Origin: Chitinophagaceae bacterium PMP191F
GTDB lineage: Bacteria > Bacteroidota > Bacteroidia > Chitinophagales > Chitinophagaceae
Length of the DNA stretch: 64,000 nucleotides
Direction: 5' to 3'
Assembly: GCA_001302245.1 (NCBI GenBank)
Contig: LGYU01000022.1
Location: 1 to 64,000, forward strand
Part shown: positions 53,668-62,467 of the stretch, piece after piece
How positions within the stretch are numbered: position 1 is the first letter of the stretch
How the letters are laid out: each line of letters begins with the position of its first letter
Position numbers and translations under genes: made by a program
The notes under the pieces: model-generated
Databases searched by the model: none
What the model was told of the DNA's origin: nothing
The model's input: only the letters and a program-made list of their open reading frames with translations

Positions 53668-55899
53668 ATGGGACGACTGATCATAATATCTAACCGTTTG
53701 CCTTTTTCTATAGCCAAAGATGAAGGGCGTACTACGTTGCGTCAGAGTTCCGGTGGACTGGTGTCGGCTATCAAAGGTTATTTTGAAAGCGGCGCAGTAC
53801 GTGAAGAAGAGATCACTGAAAAAATATGGGTAGGTGTGGCTGATTTTCCTGAAGAAGATTGGAGTGTTGTAAAAAAAGAATCATCCAATCTTGATTTCTC
53901 AGTTGTACCATTGTTTGTTGACAACAATATTTACAAGGACTATTATAATGGGTTCTCCAATTCTGTTATCTGGCCTTTGTTCCATTACTTTCCTTCACTG
54001 GCGCAGTACCAGGGAAATTATTTTGAAGCTTATATTAACATAAATAAATTTTTTGCAAACCAGTTAATTCCTTTACTACAACCTGGCGATACTATCTGGA
54101 TACATGATTACCAGTTGATGTTATTGCCGGAAATGTTAAGGGCAGAGCAGCCTGATGCAGCTATTGGTTTCTTTCTGCATATTCCTTTCCCTTCTTACGA
54201 AATATTCCGGTTGTTGCCGGTAGAGTGGAAGGCTGCTTTGCTACGTGGCGTTATGGGGTCGGATCTGATCGGATTTCATACACATGATTATGTACAACAC
54301 TTTATTCAGTCGGTAAAAATGATCCTGGGTGCCGATAATTATTTTCATACTATCCAGTATCAGGACAGGCTGGTAAGGATAGACCTGTTTCCCATCGGTA
54401 TTGATTATAAAAAATTCAATAAGGCAGCATATGACCCGGAAGTGCTGGACTACCGTAATCGTATCAAGAAAAACTTTGATGGTAAGAAGATCATCTTTTC
54501 TGTAGACAGGCTGGATTATACCAAAGGGCTGATGGACAGGCTGAACGGGTTTGAACATTTCCTGGAACAATACCCCGAATGGCAGGGTAAAGTTGTTTTT
54601 ATATTGAATATGGTGCCTTCGCGTGACGAAATACAGGCTTATACGGAAAGGAAAAGAATGATTGAAGAAAAGATTGGCACCATTAATGGTAAATTCTCTT
54701 CCATCAGCTGGCAACCGGTAATATATCGTTATAATCATTTGCCCTTTACTGAACTATCTGCTCTGTACCAGGCGGCGGATGCTGCACTGATCACACCACT
54801 ACGTGATGGAATGAACCTGGTGGCGAAAGAATACGTGGCCAGCGCCGCTACTCAAAAAGGAGTATTGATCCTGAGCGAACTGGCCGGGGCTGCCAGCGAA
54901 TTAAATGAAGCATTGCTGGTAAATCCTACTGATATTTCTGATGTGGCATCAGCCATCAATAAAGCATTGACCATGCCGCTGCCCGAGCAGCGTCATCGCA
55001 TGGCATTGATGCAACAACGATTGTCTGACTATGATGTGGTAAAATGGGTCAACGATTTTCTTGACCAGTTAGCAAACATCAAAAAGGAACAAAATATGCA
55101 ACGTACAAGGATACTGGACGATAAGGTAATGGAAATGCTGCATCAGCATTACCAGCAGGGGCAAAACCGTTGTCTGTTGCTGGATTATGATGGTACACTG
55201 GTGCCTTTTGCCCGGCTGCCGGAGGAAGCGGTTCCGGATGCTGATCTTAAAAAATTATTGCGTTTACTGGCCGGCGACCCTAAAAATAATGTTGTGATCA
55301 TCAGCGGACGTGAAGCTGCCACGCTGGATAAGTGGCTGGGTGATCTGCCAATATCGCTGGTGGCCGAACATGGAGCGGCTTATCGCTGGAAAAACGATCA
55401 GTGGCAACAGGCTGTTGCAGTTTCGGATCAGTGGAAAAATGAGATCAGACCTATTATGCAGATGTTTGTAACCCGATGCGTAGGGTCATTCATTGAGGAA
55501 AAGACCAACACTATTGCCTGGCATTACCGCAATACACATCCTGATCTTGGTTTCAACAGGTCACGTGAACTGATCAATAATCTTTCTCAATTGTTACAAA
55601 ACACCATGTTTCAGGTGCTGGATGGTAATAAAGTGGTAGAGGTACGTATGGCGGGTTTTGATAAAGGGGTAATGGCGCAGCGTATTGTGAATGAACAAAA
55701 CCCGGACTTTGTGATCTGTATGGGTGACGATACTACGGATGAGGATATGTTCAAAGCATTGAAAGACCGTGCATTTAACATTAAAGTAAGTGGCGGGGCT
55801 ACAGCAGCACAATACAGCGTGTTTTCACAACGCCGTGTATTGCAGTTATTAAACAACCTCTTATTACCATTAACCGAGAAACATTATGCCGGTTCATAA
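53668..55899 (+). CDS. otsAB: Bifunctional trehalose-6-phosphate synthase/phosphatase (OtsA-OtsB fusion)
   Basis: A 743-residue cytoplasmic protein. Residues 1-~465 are a GT20 synthase: MGRLIIISNRLPFSI, LRQSSGGLVSAI, DTIWIHDYQLMLLPEMLR, FFLHIPFPSYEIFRLLP, FSVDRLDYTKGL and TPLRDGMNLVAKEYVA, all diagnostic of OtsA. Residues ~495-735 are an HAD-type OtsB phosphatase: LLLDYDGTLVPFA (Asp506, Asp508) and GDDTTDEDMF (Asp687). It makes trehalose from UDP-glucose and glucose-6-phosphate in two steps. Fusions of this order are common in Bacteroidota. It overlaps the GH15 gene by 14 bases, implying coupled translation. Confidence 0.96.
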   Translation: MGRLIIISNRLPFSIAKDEGRTTLRQSSGGLVSAIKGYFESGAVREEEITEKIWVGVADFPEEDWSVVKKESSNLDFSVVPLFVDNNIYKDYYNGFSNSVIWPLFHYFPSLAQYQGNYFEAYININKFFANQLIPLLQPGDTIWIHDYQLMLLPEMLRAEQPDAAIGFFLHIPFPSYEIFRLLPVEWKAALLRGVMGSDLIGFHTHDYVQHFIQSVKMILGADNYFHTIQYQDRLVRIDLFPIGIDYKKFNKAAYDPEVLDYRNRIKKNFDGKKIIFSVDRLDYTKGLMDRLNGFEHFLEQYPEWQGKVVFILNMVPSRDEIQAYTERKRMIEEKIGTINGKFSSISWQPVIYRYNHLPFTELSALYQAADAALITPLRDGMNLVAKEYVASAATQKGVLILSELAGAASELNEALLVNPTDISDVASAINKALTMPLPEQRHRMALMQQRLSDYDVVKWVNDFLDQLANIKKEQNMQRTRILDDKVMEMLHQHYQQGQNRCLLLDYDGTLVPFARLPEEAVPDADLKKLLRLLAGDPKNNVVIISGREAATLDKWLGDLPISLVAEHGAAYRWKNDQWQQAVAVSDQWKNEIRPIMQMFVTRCVGSFIEEKTNTIAWHYRNTHPDLGFNRSRELINNLSQLLQNTMFQVLDGNKVVEVRMAGFDKGVMAQRIVNEQNPDFVICMGDDTTDEDMFKALKDRAFNIKVSGGATAAQYSVFSQRRVLQLLNNLLLPLTEKHYAGS

Positions 55900-57664
55900 A
55901 TACAACATGGGCATTATAGGCAACTGTTCTTACCTGGCCTATATAGATACCCACGCAGATGTAAAATGGATGTGCATGCCGCGTTTTGACAGTAGCTTCA
56001 TCTTCGGATCACTGCTGGATGAAGAAAAAGGCGGTCATTTCTATGTGCGCCCTGCAGCTGAGCAATACAGCAGCCGGCAATATTATGTGGCCAACACCAA
56101 TGTACTGTGCACTGAATTTACAGCGTCTGATGGCAGTTTTGTTGTGATAGATTACGCACCGCGTATGGAGAATTTTGCCCGTCAGTTCAGACCCCTGATG
56201 CTGGTGCGTAAGGTGCAATTGCTGCATGGCGAGCCAAAAATCCGCATCCGTTGTGAGCCCCGTGGCAATTATGGTAAAATGGTACCGGAAGTGTACACTG
56301 CCAGTAATCATATCCGGTACATGAATTTTGAGCAACAGGTACGTTTAACAACAGATGTACCATTGACCTATATACAGGAAGAAAAAGCATTTGTTTTATC
56401 GCAGGATCAATACCTGGTATTGACGTATGGTGAACCGCTGGAAGCACCGCTGAAAGAAACAGCAGAAGAATTTCTGCGCAAAACCATCCGTTACTGGCAG
56501 GACTGGATCAAAAGCTCTTATATTCCCGGTATACTGCAGGAGGAGATCATCCGTTCATCGCTGGTATTGAAATTGCACCAGTATGAGGATACCGGTGGTA
56601 TCATTGCTTCGGGCACTACCAGTTTACCGGAGTTTCACGATAGCACCCGCAACTGGGATTATCGTTATTGCTGGTTCCGCGATGCCTATTATACACTCAG
56701 GGCATTTAACCAGATCGGCCACTTTGAAGAGCTGGAAAAATATTTCGATTTCATTCATAATATCCTGCGCAATTCTGACAATTTTCTTCAGCCATTGTAT
56801 TCCATCAGTGGTGAAAAGGAGTTAACAGAAACTGTGGTAGACCTGAACGGGTATATGAACAATAAACCTGTTCGTGTGGGTAATAAAGCATATGTACAGG
56901 TGCAGCATGACGTATACGGGCAGGTACTGGTAAGCCTGTTGCCTTTGTATACAGATAAACGACTTACTTTCCAGAAGCGCAGCAGCTACAAAAATATTAT
57001 TCCGTGGCTGCTGGACCAGATCGAGCGTACCATGACAATGCCTGATTCCGGTTTATGGGAATTCCGTAACCAGGTGCAGGTACATACTTATACTTTACTA
57101 TTCCATTGGGCAGGAGCCAAAGCTGCATACAAGATAGCAGCCGTGTTTGATGACAAACCCATTATGGAAAGGGCACTCAAACTGGCATTGCAGGCAGATA
57201 CCTTGCTGGAACAGTCTTACGATGCAAAGCGCAAATTATATCCGCAGGCAGTAGGTACCGGCAATCTGGATGCCAGTACACTGGCCATGATCACCATGAA
57301 TTATCTGCCTCACGATTCAGAACGTGCAAAGCAACATATTGTGGCACTGGAAAAAGAGCTGCTGGCGGACCATGGATTATTCTATCGCTATAAACATTAT
57401 GACGATTTTGGTTTTCCGGAAACAACCTTCCTGGTATGTGCCTTTTGGTATGTGGATGCCCTGGCTTGCGTAGGCAGGGTAGATGATGCTATGGAAAACC
57501 TGCAGAAATTACTACAATTCAGTAACCACCTGGGGATATTCAGTGAAGATGTAGGCACAGACGGCTCACAATGGGGCAACTTTCCGCAAACGTACAGTCA
57601 TGTAGGATTGATCAATGCGGCCTTCCGTATTGCCCGGAAACTGGATAAGGCGGACTTCCTGTAA
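55886..57664 (+). CDS. GH15 family glucoamylase/trehalase
   Basis: A 592-residue protein without a signal peptide, so cytoplasmic. The N-domain begins MGIIGNCSYLAYIDTHADVKWMCMPRFDS, the usual GH15 start, and the (alpha/alpha)6 barrel follows with RNWDYRYCWFRDAYYTLRAF. The proposed catalytic pair is Glu392 in SGLWEFRNQ and Glu554 in GIFSEDV, with GNFPQTYSH after it. GH15 includes glucoamylases, trehalases and related enzymes. The 14-bp overlap with otsAB suggests a role in trehalose turnover, possibly as a trehalase, but alpha-glucan hydrolysis cannot be excluded. Confidence 0.9.
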   Translation: MPVHKYNMGIIGNCSYLAYIDTHADVKWMCMPRFDSSFIFGSLLDEEKGGHFYVRPAAEQYSSRQYYVANTNVLCTEFTASDGSFVVIDYAPRMENFARQFRPLMLVRKVQLLHGEPKIRIRCEPRGNYGKMVPEVYTASNHIRYMNFEQQVRLTTDVPLTYIQEEKAFVLSQDQYLVLTYGEPLEAPLKETAEEFLRKTIRYWQDWIKSSYIPGILQEEIIRSSLVLKLHQYEDTGGIIASGTTSLPEFHDSTRNWDYRYCWFRDAYYTLRAFNQIGHFEELEKYFDFIHNILRNSDNFLQPLYSISGEKELTETVVDLNGYMNNKPVRVGNKAYVQVQHDVYGQVLVSLLPLYTDKRLTFQKRSSYKNIIPWLLDQIERTMTMPDSGLWEFRNQVQVHTYTLLFHWAGAKAAYKIAAVFDDKPIMERALKLALQADTLLEQSYDAKRKLYPQAVGTGNLDASTLAMITMNYLPHDSERAKQHIVALEKELLADHGLFYRYKHYDDFGFPETTFLVCAFWYVDALACVGRVDDAMENLQKLLQFSNHLGIFSEDVGTDGSQWGNFPQTYSHVGLINAAFRIARKLDKADFL

Positions 57665-57749
57665 GGAGTATAAAAATAATACAGGTATGTTTGTTGCCTG
57701 TCCGTTTGCCGTTTGGTGTATATTGCTATCTTAGTGCATCTTCTTTTAC

Positions 57750-58988
57750 ATGACTACTATTTTTACAAACATTCAGCAACTGGTCAATGTGCGCACGCAA
57801 ACACAAGTTTTACGCGGGGCACAACTGGCAACATTACCCTGTATTGAAAACGCTTACCTGGTAATAGAAGACGATACCATTGCAGATTACGGCAACATGG
57901 ACGATTTTCCATACAAACAAAATGATGAAAGAATTACAGACGCATCCGGCCAGTTTGTATTGCCGGCATGGTGCGATAGTCATACCCACCTGGTATTTGC
58001 TGCCAGCCGTGAACAGGAGTTTATTGATAAAATAAAGGGACTAAGCTATGCGGATATTGCAGCCAAAGGCGGTGGTATACTCAACTCAGCCCGTAAACTA
58101 CGGGACACTTCTGAAGACGAGCTGTTTGTGCAGGCATGGAAACGACTGGAAGAGGTAAGCAGGCTGGGTACCGGCGCCATTGAAATTAAAAGTGGCTATG
58201 GTTTATCTGTGGAAGGTGAACTGAAAATGTTGCGGGTGATCAAAAAACTGAAAGAAAGATCTGACCTTACTATTAAAGCAACCTTTCTGGGAGCACATGG
58301 TTACCCTGTTGAATATAAAGAGAACCATGAAGGTTATATCCGCCTGATCGTTGATGAAATGCTGCCTGTAATAGCCCGTGAAAAGCTGGCAGACTATATA
58401 GATGTATTTTGTGAAACCGGTTTTTTCTCACCGGAGGAAACCGAAACAATATGTCGTGCCGGCATGGCTTATGGCCTGAAGCCCCGTATACACGCCAACC
58501 AGTTACATTTATCCGGCGGTACACAGGTAGGCGTAAAACTGGGAGCTGTGAGTGTAGATCACCTGGAAACTATGGATGATGATGCCATAACACAACTGGC
58601 AAATTCCAACACCATAGGAACCTTATTGCCTACGGCAGCTTTTTTTCTGCGTATGCCTTTTCAACCTGCCCGTACATTGATTGATGCAGGCTGTGCTATT
58701 GCGCTGGCAACCGATTTTAATCCTGGTTCTTCACCCAGCGGCAATATGAACCTGGTAGTGGCCATGAGCTGTATTCAAATGAAAATGTTGCCCGAAGAGG
58801 CAATCAATGCTGCTACCATCAACGGTGCCTGTGCACTGGAAACCGGCGATACTCTGGGGAGTATCACTATAGGTAAAAAAGCTAACCTGCTTTTTACCGT
58901 ACCAATGCCTTCTTTGGCGTATCTTCCATATGCTTTCGGAAGCAATCTTGTCCGCAAGGTTTTTATCCGTGGAAAGCAGGTGGTATAG
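57750..58988 (+). CDS. hutI: Imidazolonepropionase
   Basis: A 412-residue amidohydrolase. Metal-site motifs are present: DSHTHLVF (His-x-His), HANQL (His), SVDHLE (His) and ATDFNPGS (Asp). GTGAIEIKSGYGLSVEGELKM and MNLVVAMSC are typical of HutI. It opens the ring of 4-imidazolone-5-propionate to formiminoglutamate, the third step of histidine catabolism, in the cytoplasm. It is followed by a membrane protein (44 bp) and then the hutG-type gene, all on the plus strand, so an operon is likely. HutH and HutU are not in the window. Confidence 0.95.
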   Translation: MTTIFTNIQQLVNVRTQTQVLRGAQLATLPCIENAYLVIEDDTIADYGNMDDFPYKQNDERITDASGQFVLPAWCDSHTHLVFAASREQEFIDKIKGLSYADIAAKGGGILNSARKLRDTSEDELFVQAWKRLEEVSRLGTGAIEIKSGYGLSVEGELKMLRVIKKLKERSDLTIKATFLGAHGYPVEYKENHEGYIRLIVDEMLPVIAREKLADYIDVFCETGFFSPEETETICRAGMAYGLKPRIHANQLHLSGGTQVGVKLGAVSVDHLETMDDDAITQLANSNTIGTLLPTAAFFLRMPFQPARTLIDAGCAIALATDFNPGSSPSGNMNLVVAMSCIQMKMLPEEAINAATINGACALETGDTLGSITIGKKANLLFTVPMPSLAYLPYAFGSNLVRKVFIRGKQVV

Positions 58989-59032
58989 ACAGTATAGTTG
59001 CGGGTATTATTTAGCTAACCTATTACACCTTT

Positions 59033-61063
59033 ATGCTGGGATTACGTAAAACGAAAAAACCGGATATCATTGAAGAACTGACGGCGAAAGAACAGGTGTT
59101 ATCTGTTGCCGATCGTCGCAGGGGATTGGATTTTCTTGTGGCATTCTTTTCCCGCATACGTCCTGGCAGTAAAAAAGGCATGCAGAATGCCTCTCTGAAC
59201 CTGCAGCGTGAACTAAGTTTCCTGTACCAGGATTCACTGCTGCTGAAAAACCTGCAACATGCTTTCCTGGCCCAACTGATCAATACCAATCTTACTTCCG
59301 TTATTACGGAAAGCGGTATTCCGTTGTCGCGCAACTTCTGGCAGGAATTTTCAGCCCGTCTTAAACACAAGTTTTTACCGCCGTTACTGGACGAAAATGA
59401 TTTTCTGTATGTAGTACACCGCATCTTTTTTCGTAAAACAGATTTTGAATGGGTAGAAACCATTCCCCGCGAAACCTGGATCGATTTTTTTGAAAGGATC
59501 GGTTTTTCTTTTCGTGCCACAGATCCGCGTGTACAGAAACAACTACTGCAATCTTTGAAAATATTGTCGTTTCAGGTAGCGCAACTGGGCCTGGAAAAAG
59601 AGATCGCTAACTATCTTAAAAAGGAACAGCAACAACAAAATCCGCTGGTACTGCAGAGCTATCTGGTACGTGACCTGGAACAGTTGCTGGAAATAGGCGC
59701 TGAGTCGCACGATGTCAGTTCATTGTCGGCTTCCATTAAAGTGGTGGTTGCGCAATGTTACAACTGTATCAGCTTTATCCGTGAGGGACATACAGTACGT
59801 GGTGCCAGTCTTAACCAGACCTATCTGCTGATATTACTGGCAAACCGGTTACAACGTATGGAAATACTGCTGGACATTCTGGATCTTGACCATCATTTTG
59901 ATACCGGCAGGTTTGTAGATTTTTTCCGGTTGATAGTCCGCAATGAAAACCGTAAGAACAGTATCCGGGAGTTTGTATCGCAGGGTACCGGTTATCTTGC
60001 TTACCAGATAGCCGAACACAAGGGACAGAAAGGAGGGAAATACATTACATCCACAAGGGCAGAATACTGGTCAATGATGTGGGGCGCTATGTCAGGAGGT
60101 GCCATTATCTGTTTTGTGGCAGTCATTAAAAATCTGCTGGCGGTATTGCATGCGCCACCTTTCTGGCAGGGGTTTATGTACAGCGTAAATTACAGTGTGG
60201 GTTTTGTGGCGATAGAAGAAACACATTCCACACTGGCCACCAAACAACCGGCTTTTACTGCCAGTGCGGTTGCCAGTTCACTCGATACACGAAAAAGTTC
60301 ACAGCATCCTAATTTATATAACCTGGCAGTAACGGTTGCCAAAGTATCGCGCAGCCAGTTTGCTTCTTTTACGGGCAACCTGCTGATCGTTTTTCCCGGC
60401 ACATTTCTGCTGGCATGGGTGTATCACTGGCTTACCGGCAGCAAAATTGCAGAAGGGGAAGCTGCGATCAACCTGTTGCGTGATCAGCATCCGTGGCAGA
60501 GTTTATCGCTGTTGTATGCCTGCAATACCGGTGTTTTCCTGTTTCTTAGTGGTATCATAGCCGGCTATGTACAGAATAAGATCCAGTACAGCCGTATTGC
60601 AGAACGCATGGTGCGTCACCCGGTACTACGGGTCTCGTTCTCCGGTGAACGTTTACAGAAAATAGCTCAATATATTGAATCGCATGCTGGTGCCATTATT
60701 GGCAACGTGGCGCTGGGTTTCTTCCTGGGTATGTCGTCCAGCATACAAAAGATATTCGGGTTACCTTTTGATATCCGTCACATCACCATTTCAGCCGGTA
60801 ATGTAGCCATTGGTGTTTATGGAGTAGGCATAGAGAATATTAATCCTGTGTTCCTGGTAACGGTGATAATGGGTGTGCTGGGTATTGGGTTCATGAATTT
60901 TATAGTGAGCTTTGCACTGGCATTTGGTGTAGCGGTAAAATCGCGTGGCATCAGGTTCAGGGAGTATAAAGAATTTCTTGGTATACTTGGCCGTTATTTC
61001 CGGAAAAGTCCGCTGGATTTTATACGTCCGCGTAAACGATTAACGGAAGCAGAACCGGCCTGA
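59033..61063 (+). CDS. 'SpecificRecomb' (Gcr-like) family membrane protein
   Basis: A 676-residue protein. Residues ~1-345 are soluble and helical, with RRRGLDFLVAFFSRIRPGSKK at the start and RADYW-like ETYWSMMWGAMSGG after it. About seven hydrophobic segments occupy ~350-650 (ICFVAVIKNLLAVL, FPGTFLLAWVYHWL, LLYACNTGVFLFLSGIIAGYV, IIGNVALGFFLGM, FLVTVIMGVLGIGF). This matches the family annotated as 'site-specific recombinase' after a neisserial protein. There is no recombinase catalytic signature, and the membrane topology argues against that role. Its place inside the hut cluster suggests transport or membrane function linked to histidine use (inference). Confidence 0.8.
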   Translation: MLGLRKTKKPDIIEELTAKEQVLSVADRRRGLDFLVAFFSRIRPGSKKGMQNASLNLQRELSFLYQDSLLLKNLQHAFLAQLINTNLTSVITESGIPLSRNFWQEFSARLKHKFLPPLLDENDFLYVVHRIFFRKTDFEWVETIPRETWIDFFERIGFSFRATDPRVQKQLLQSLKILSFQVAQLGLEKEIANYLKKEQQQQNPLVLQSYLVRDLEQLLEIGAESHDVSSLSASIKVVVAQCYNCISFIREGHTVRGASLNQTYLLILLANRLQRMEILLDILDLDHHFDTGRFVDFFRLIVRNENRKNSIREFVSQGTGYLAYQIAEHKGQKGGKYITSTRAEYWSMMWGAMSGGAIICFVAVIKNLLAVLHAPPFWQGFMYSVNYSVGFVAIEETHSTLATKQPAFTASAVASSLDTRKSSQHPNLYNLAVTVAKVSRSQFASFTGNLLIVFPGTFLLAWVYHWLTGSKIAEGEAAINLLRDQHPWQSLSLLYACNTGVFLFLSGIIAGYVQNKIQYSRIAERMVRHPVLRVSFSGERLQKIAQYIESHAGAIIGNVALGFFLGMSSSIQKIFGLPFDIRHITISAGNVAIGVYGVGIENINPVFLVTVIMGVLGIGFMNFIVSFALAFGVAVKSRGIRFREYKEFLGILGRYFRKSPLDFIRPRKRLTEAEPA

Positions 61064-61124
61064 TGACTGGTTATATATTATTAATTATTTCCGGAGATCC
61101 ATGTAAAAATAAAACGATGGCTAT

Positions 61125-62177
61125 ATGAAACATTTCAAAGTATATGGCAAGCAGGATGTACTGGCATATACACGCCTGCGAAAGTTTGAAACCAAACTGG
61201 GTGAGTGTATACAGGTTGCAGCCGATAAAAAGAGTATCGAACAGTCGCTGCAACATTCTGCTGCTCCTTACGTGTTGATCGGCATTCCTGAAGATATTGG
61301 TGTACGCGCCAACTATGGAACAGGAGGCACAGATTCTGCGTGGCCATCGTTTTTGTCTGCATTTCTCAATATCCAGAGCAATGATTTTTTAACCGGTGAT
61401 GAAATACTGTTGCTGGGATATTTTGATTTCAGCGATGCACAACCCCTGATTGAACAAAATGCCAGCAGTTATGACGAGCAGATAGATGCTTATCGTCATG
61501 CGGTAGCCATGGTTGATGAAGAAGTGGAAGAACTGGTAAAGCTGATAGCAGCCAATAACAAAATACCGCTGGTAATAGGCGGTGGGCATAACAATGCTTA
61601 TCCGCTTATCAAAGGAGTAGCCAAGGGGCTGCATAAATCAGGAAAAATACCGCTGGCGCAGATCAACAGCATTAACCTGGATGCGCATGCTGATTTTCGC
61701 CCTTCTGAAGGTCGCCATAGTGGCAATGGTTTCCGCTATGCAGAAGAAGATGGTTTCCTGGAGAAATATTGTGTCATTGGACTGCATGAAAGTTACCTTC
61801 CGCAAAACGTATGGCTGGATATAGTGAACAATCCTTTTCTTGATTTTATTACCTACGAAGACATCTTTATCCGCGAAAAAAGAAACTTTATACAAGCCGT
61901 GGCACATGCGGCGGGTTTCACGGATGATAATTTTACAGGTATAGAGCTGGATCTGGATGCCATTGAAGATACACTGTCAAGTGCTACTACACCTTCCGGC
62001 ATTTCAGCCTTGCATGCCCGTCGTTATGTAAATTTTACTGCGAATAACTGTAAAGTAGCTTACCTGCATATCTGCGAAGGCGCTTCCTTACTGGCTGATG
62101 GACGTACCGCTGCCACCACCGGCAAACTGATCAGCTACCTGGTAAGTGATTTTGTAAAGGCGAAGGAGGAGGGGTAA
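61125..62177 (+). CDS. hutG: Formimidoylglutamase (arginase family)
   Basis: A 350-residue enzyme of the arginase/agmatinase fold. Manganese-site motifs are clear: IGGGHNNAYP (His), NLDAHADFRPS (Asp-x-His-x-Asp) and IELDLDAI (Asp-x-Asp). It hydrolyses N-formimidoyl-glutamate to glutamate and formamide, the last step of the formamide-type histidine pathway. The cluster with hutI makes this assignment firmer than the fold alone, because agmatinase-type members share the motifs. The starting ATG at 61125 is 61 bp after the preceding stop. A mosaic intergenic repeat follows the stop. Confidence 0.9.
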   Translation: MKHFKVYGKQDVLAYTRLRKFETKLGECIQVAADKKSIEQSLQHSAAPYVLIGIPEDIGVRANYGTGGTDSAWPSFLSAFLNIQSNDFLTGDEILLLGYFDFSDAQPLIEQNASSYDEQIDAYRHAVAMVDEEVEELVKLIAANNKIPLVIGGGHNNAYPLIKGVAKGLHKSGKIPLAQINSINLDAHADFRPSEGRHSGNGFRYAEEDGFLEKYCVIGLHESYLPQNVWLDIVNNPFLDFITYEDIFIREKRNFIQAVAHAAGFTDDNFTGIELDLDAIEDTLSSATTPSGISALHARRYVNFTANNCKVAYLHICEGASLLADGRTAATTGKLISYLVSDFVKAKEEG

Positions 62178-62467
62178 TTTTTTAATGTGCAAATTTGAAA
62201 ATGGGAAGGTAATAGTTTGATGGCCGGATTGTTTGAGTGTTAGGGGCTTCAATTTGAAAATGAAAAAGCTGATTGTTAGATGGTTTGATAGTTGAGGTTG
62301 CTCTATATTACTGCTCGTAGCCCGAAGCTCTCAGCTTCTTATAACCGCAAACTGCTTTTCCGCTTAAAAGCTAACAGTCAATACCTTGCATTCAGCGTCA
62401 GGCGTTCAGTTTTCGATTGTATTCCACTTAAAACCTATAACCTACAACTTATAAACGCATTCCGCAT
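62178..62467. repeat. Mosaic intergenic repeat, copy E
   Basis: A 290-bp gap between convergent genes, the richest copy. 62184-62204 is the exact reverse complement of 14929-14949. Further words: gttagatggtttgatagttgagg (62274 onwards, reversed form of the aaccatcaaac words at 14904 and 23070), ctgctcgtagcccgaagctc (62312-62331), cgtcaggcgttcag (62397-62410, related to 14767-14800) and attccacttaaaacctataac (62421-62441). No gene is visible. Confidence 0.85.

Noticed and set aside
59033-61063. Calling this gene a site-specific recombinase (mobile element)
   Set aside because: The family name is historical; the sequence shows a membrane protein with no recombinase catalytic residues and no attachment sites around it.
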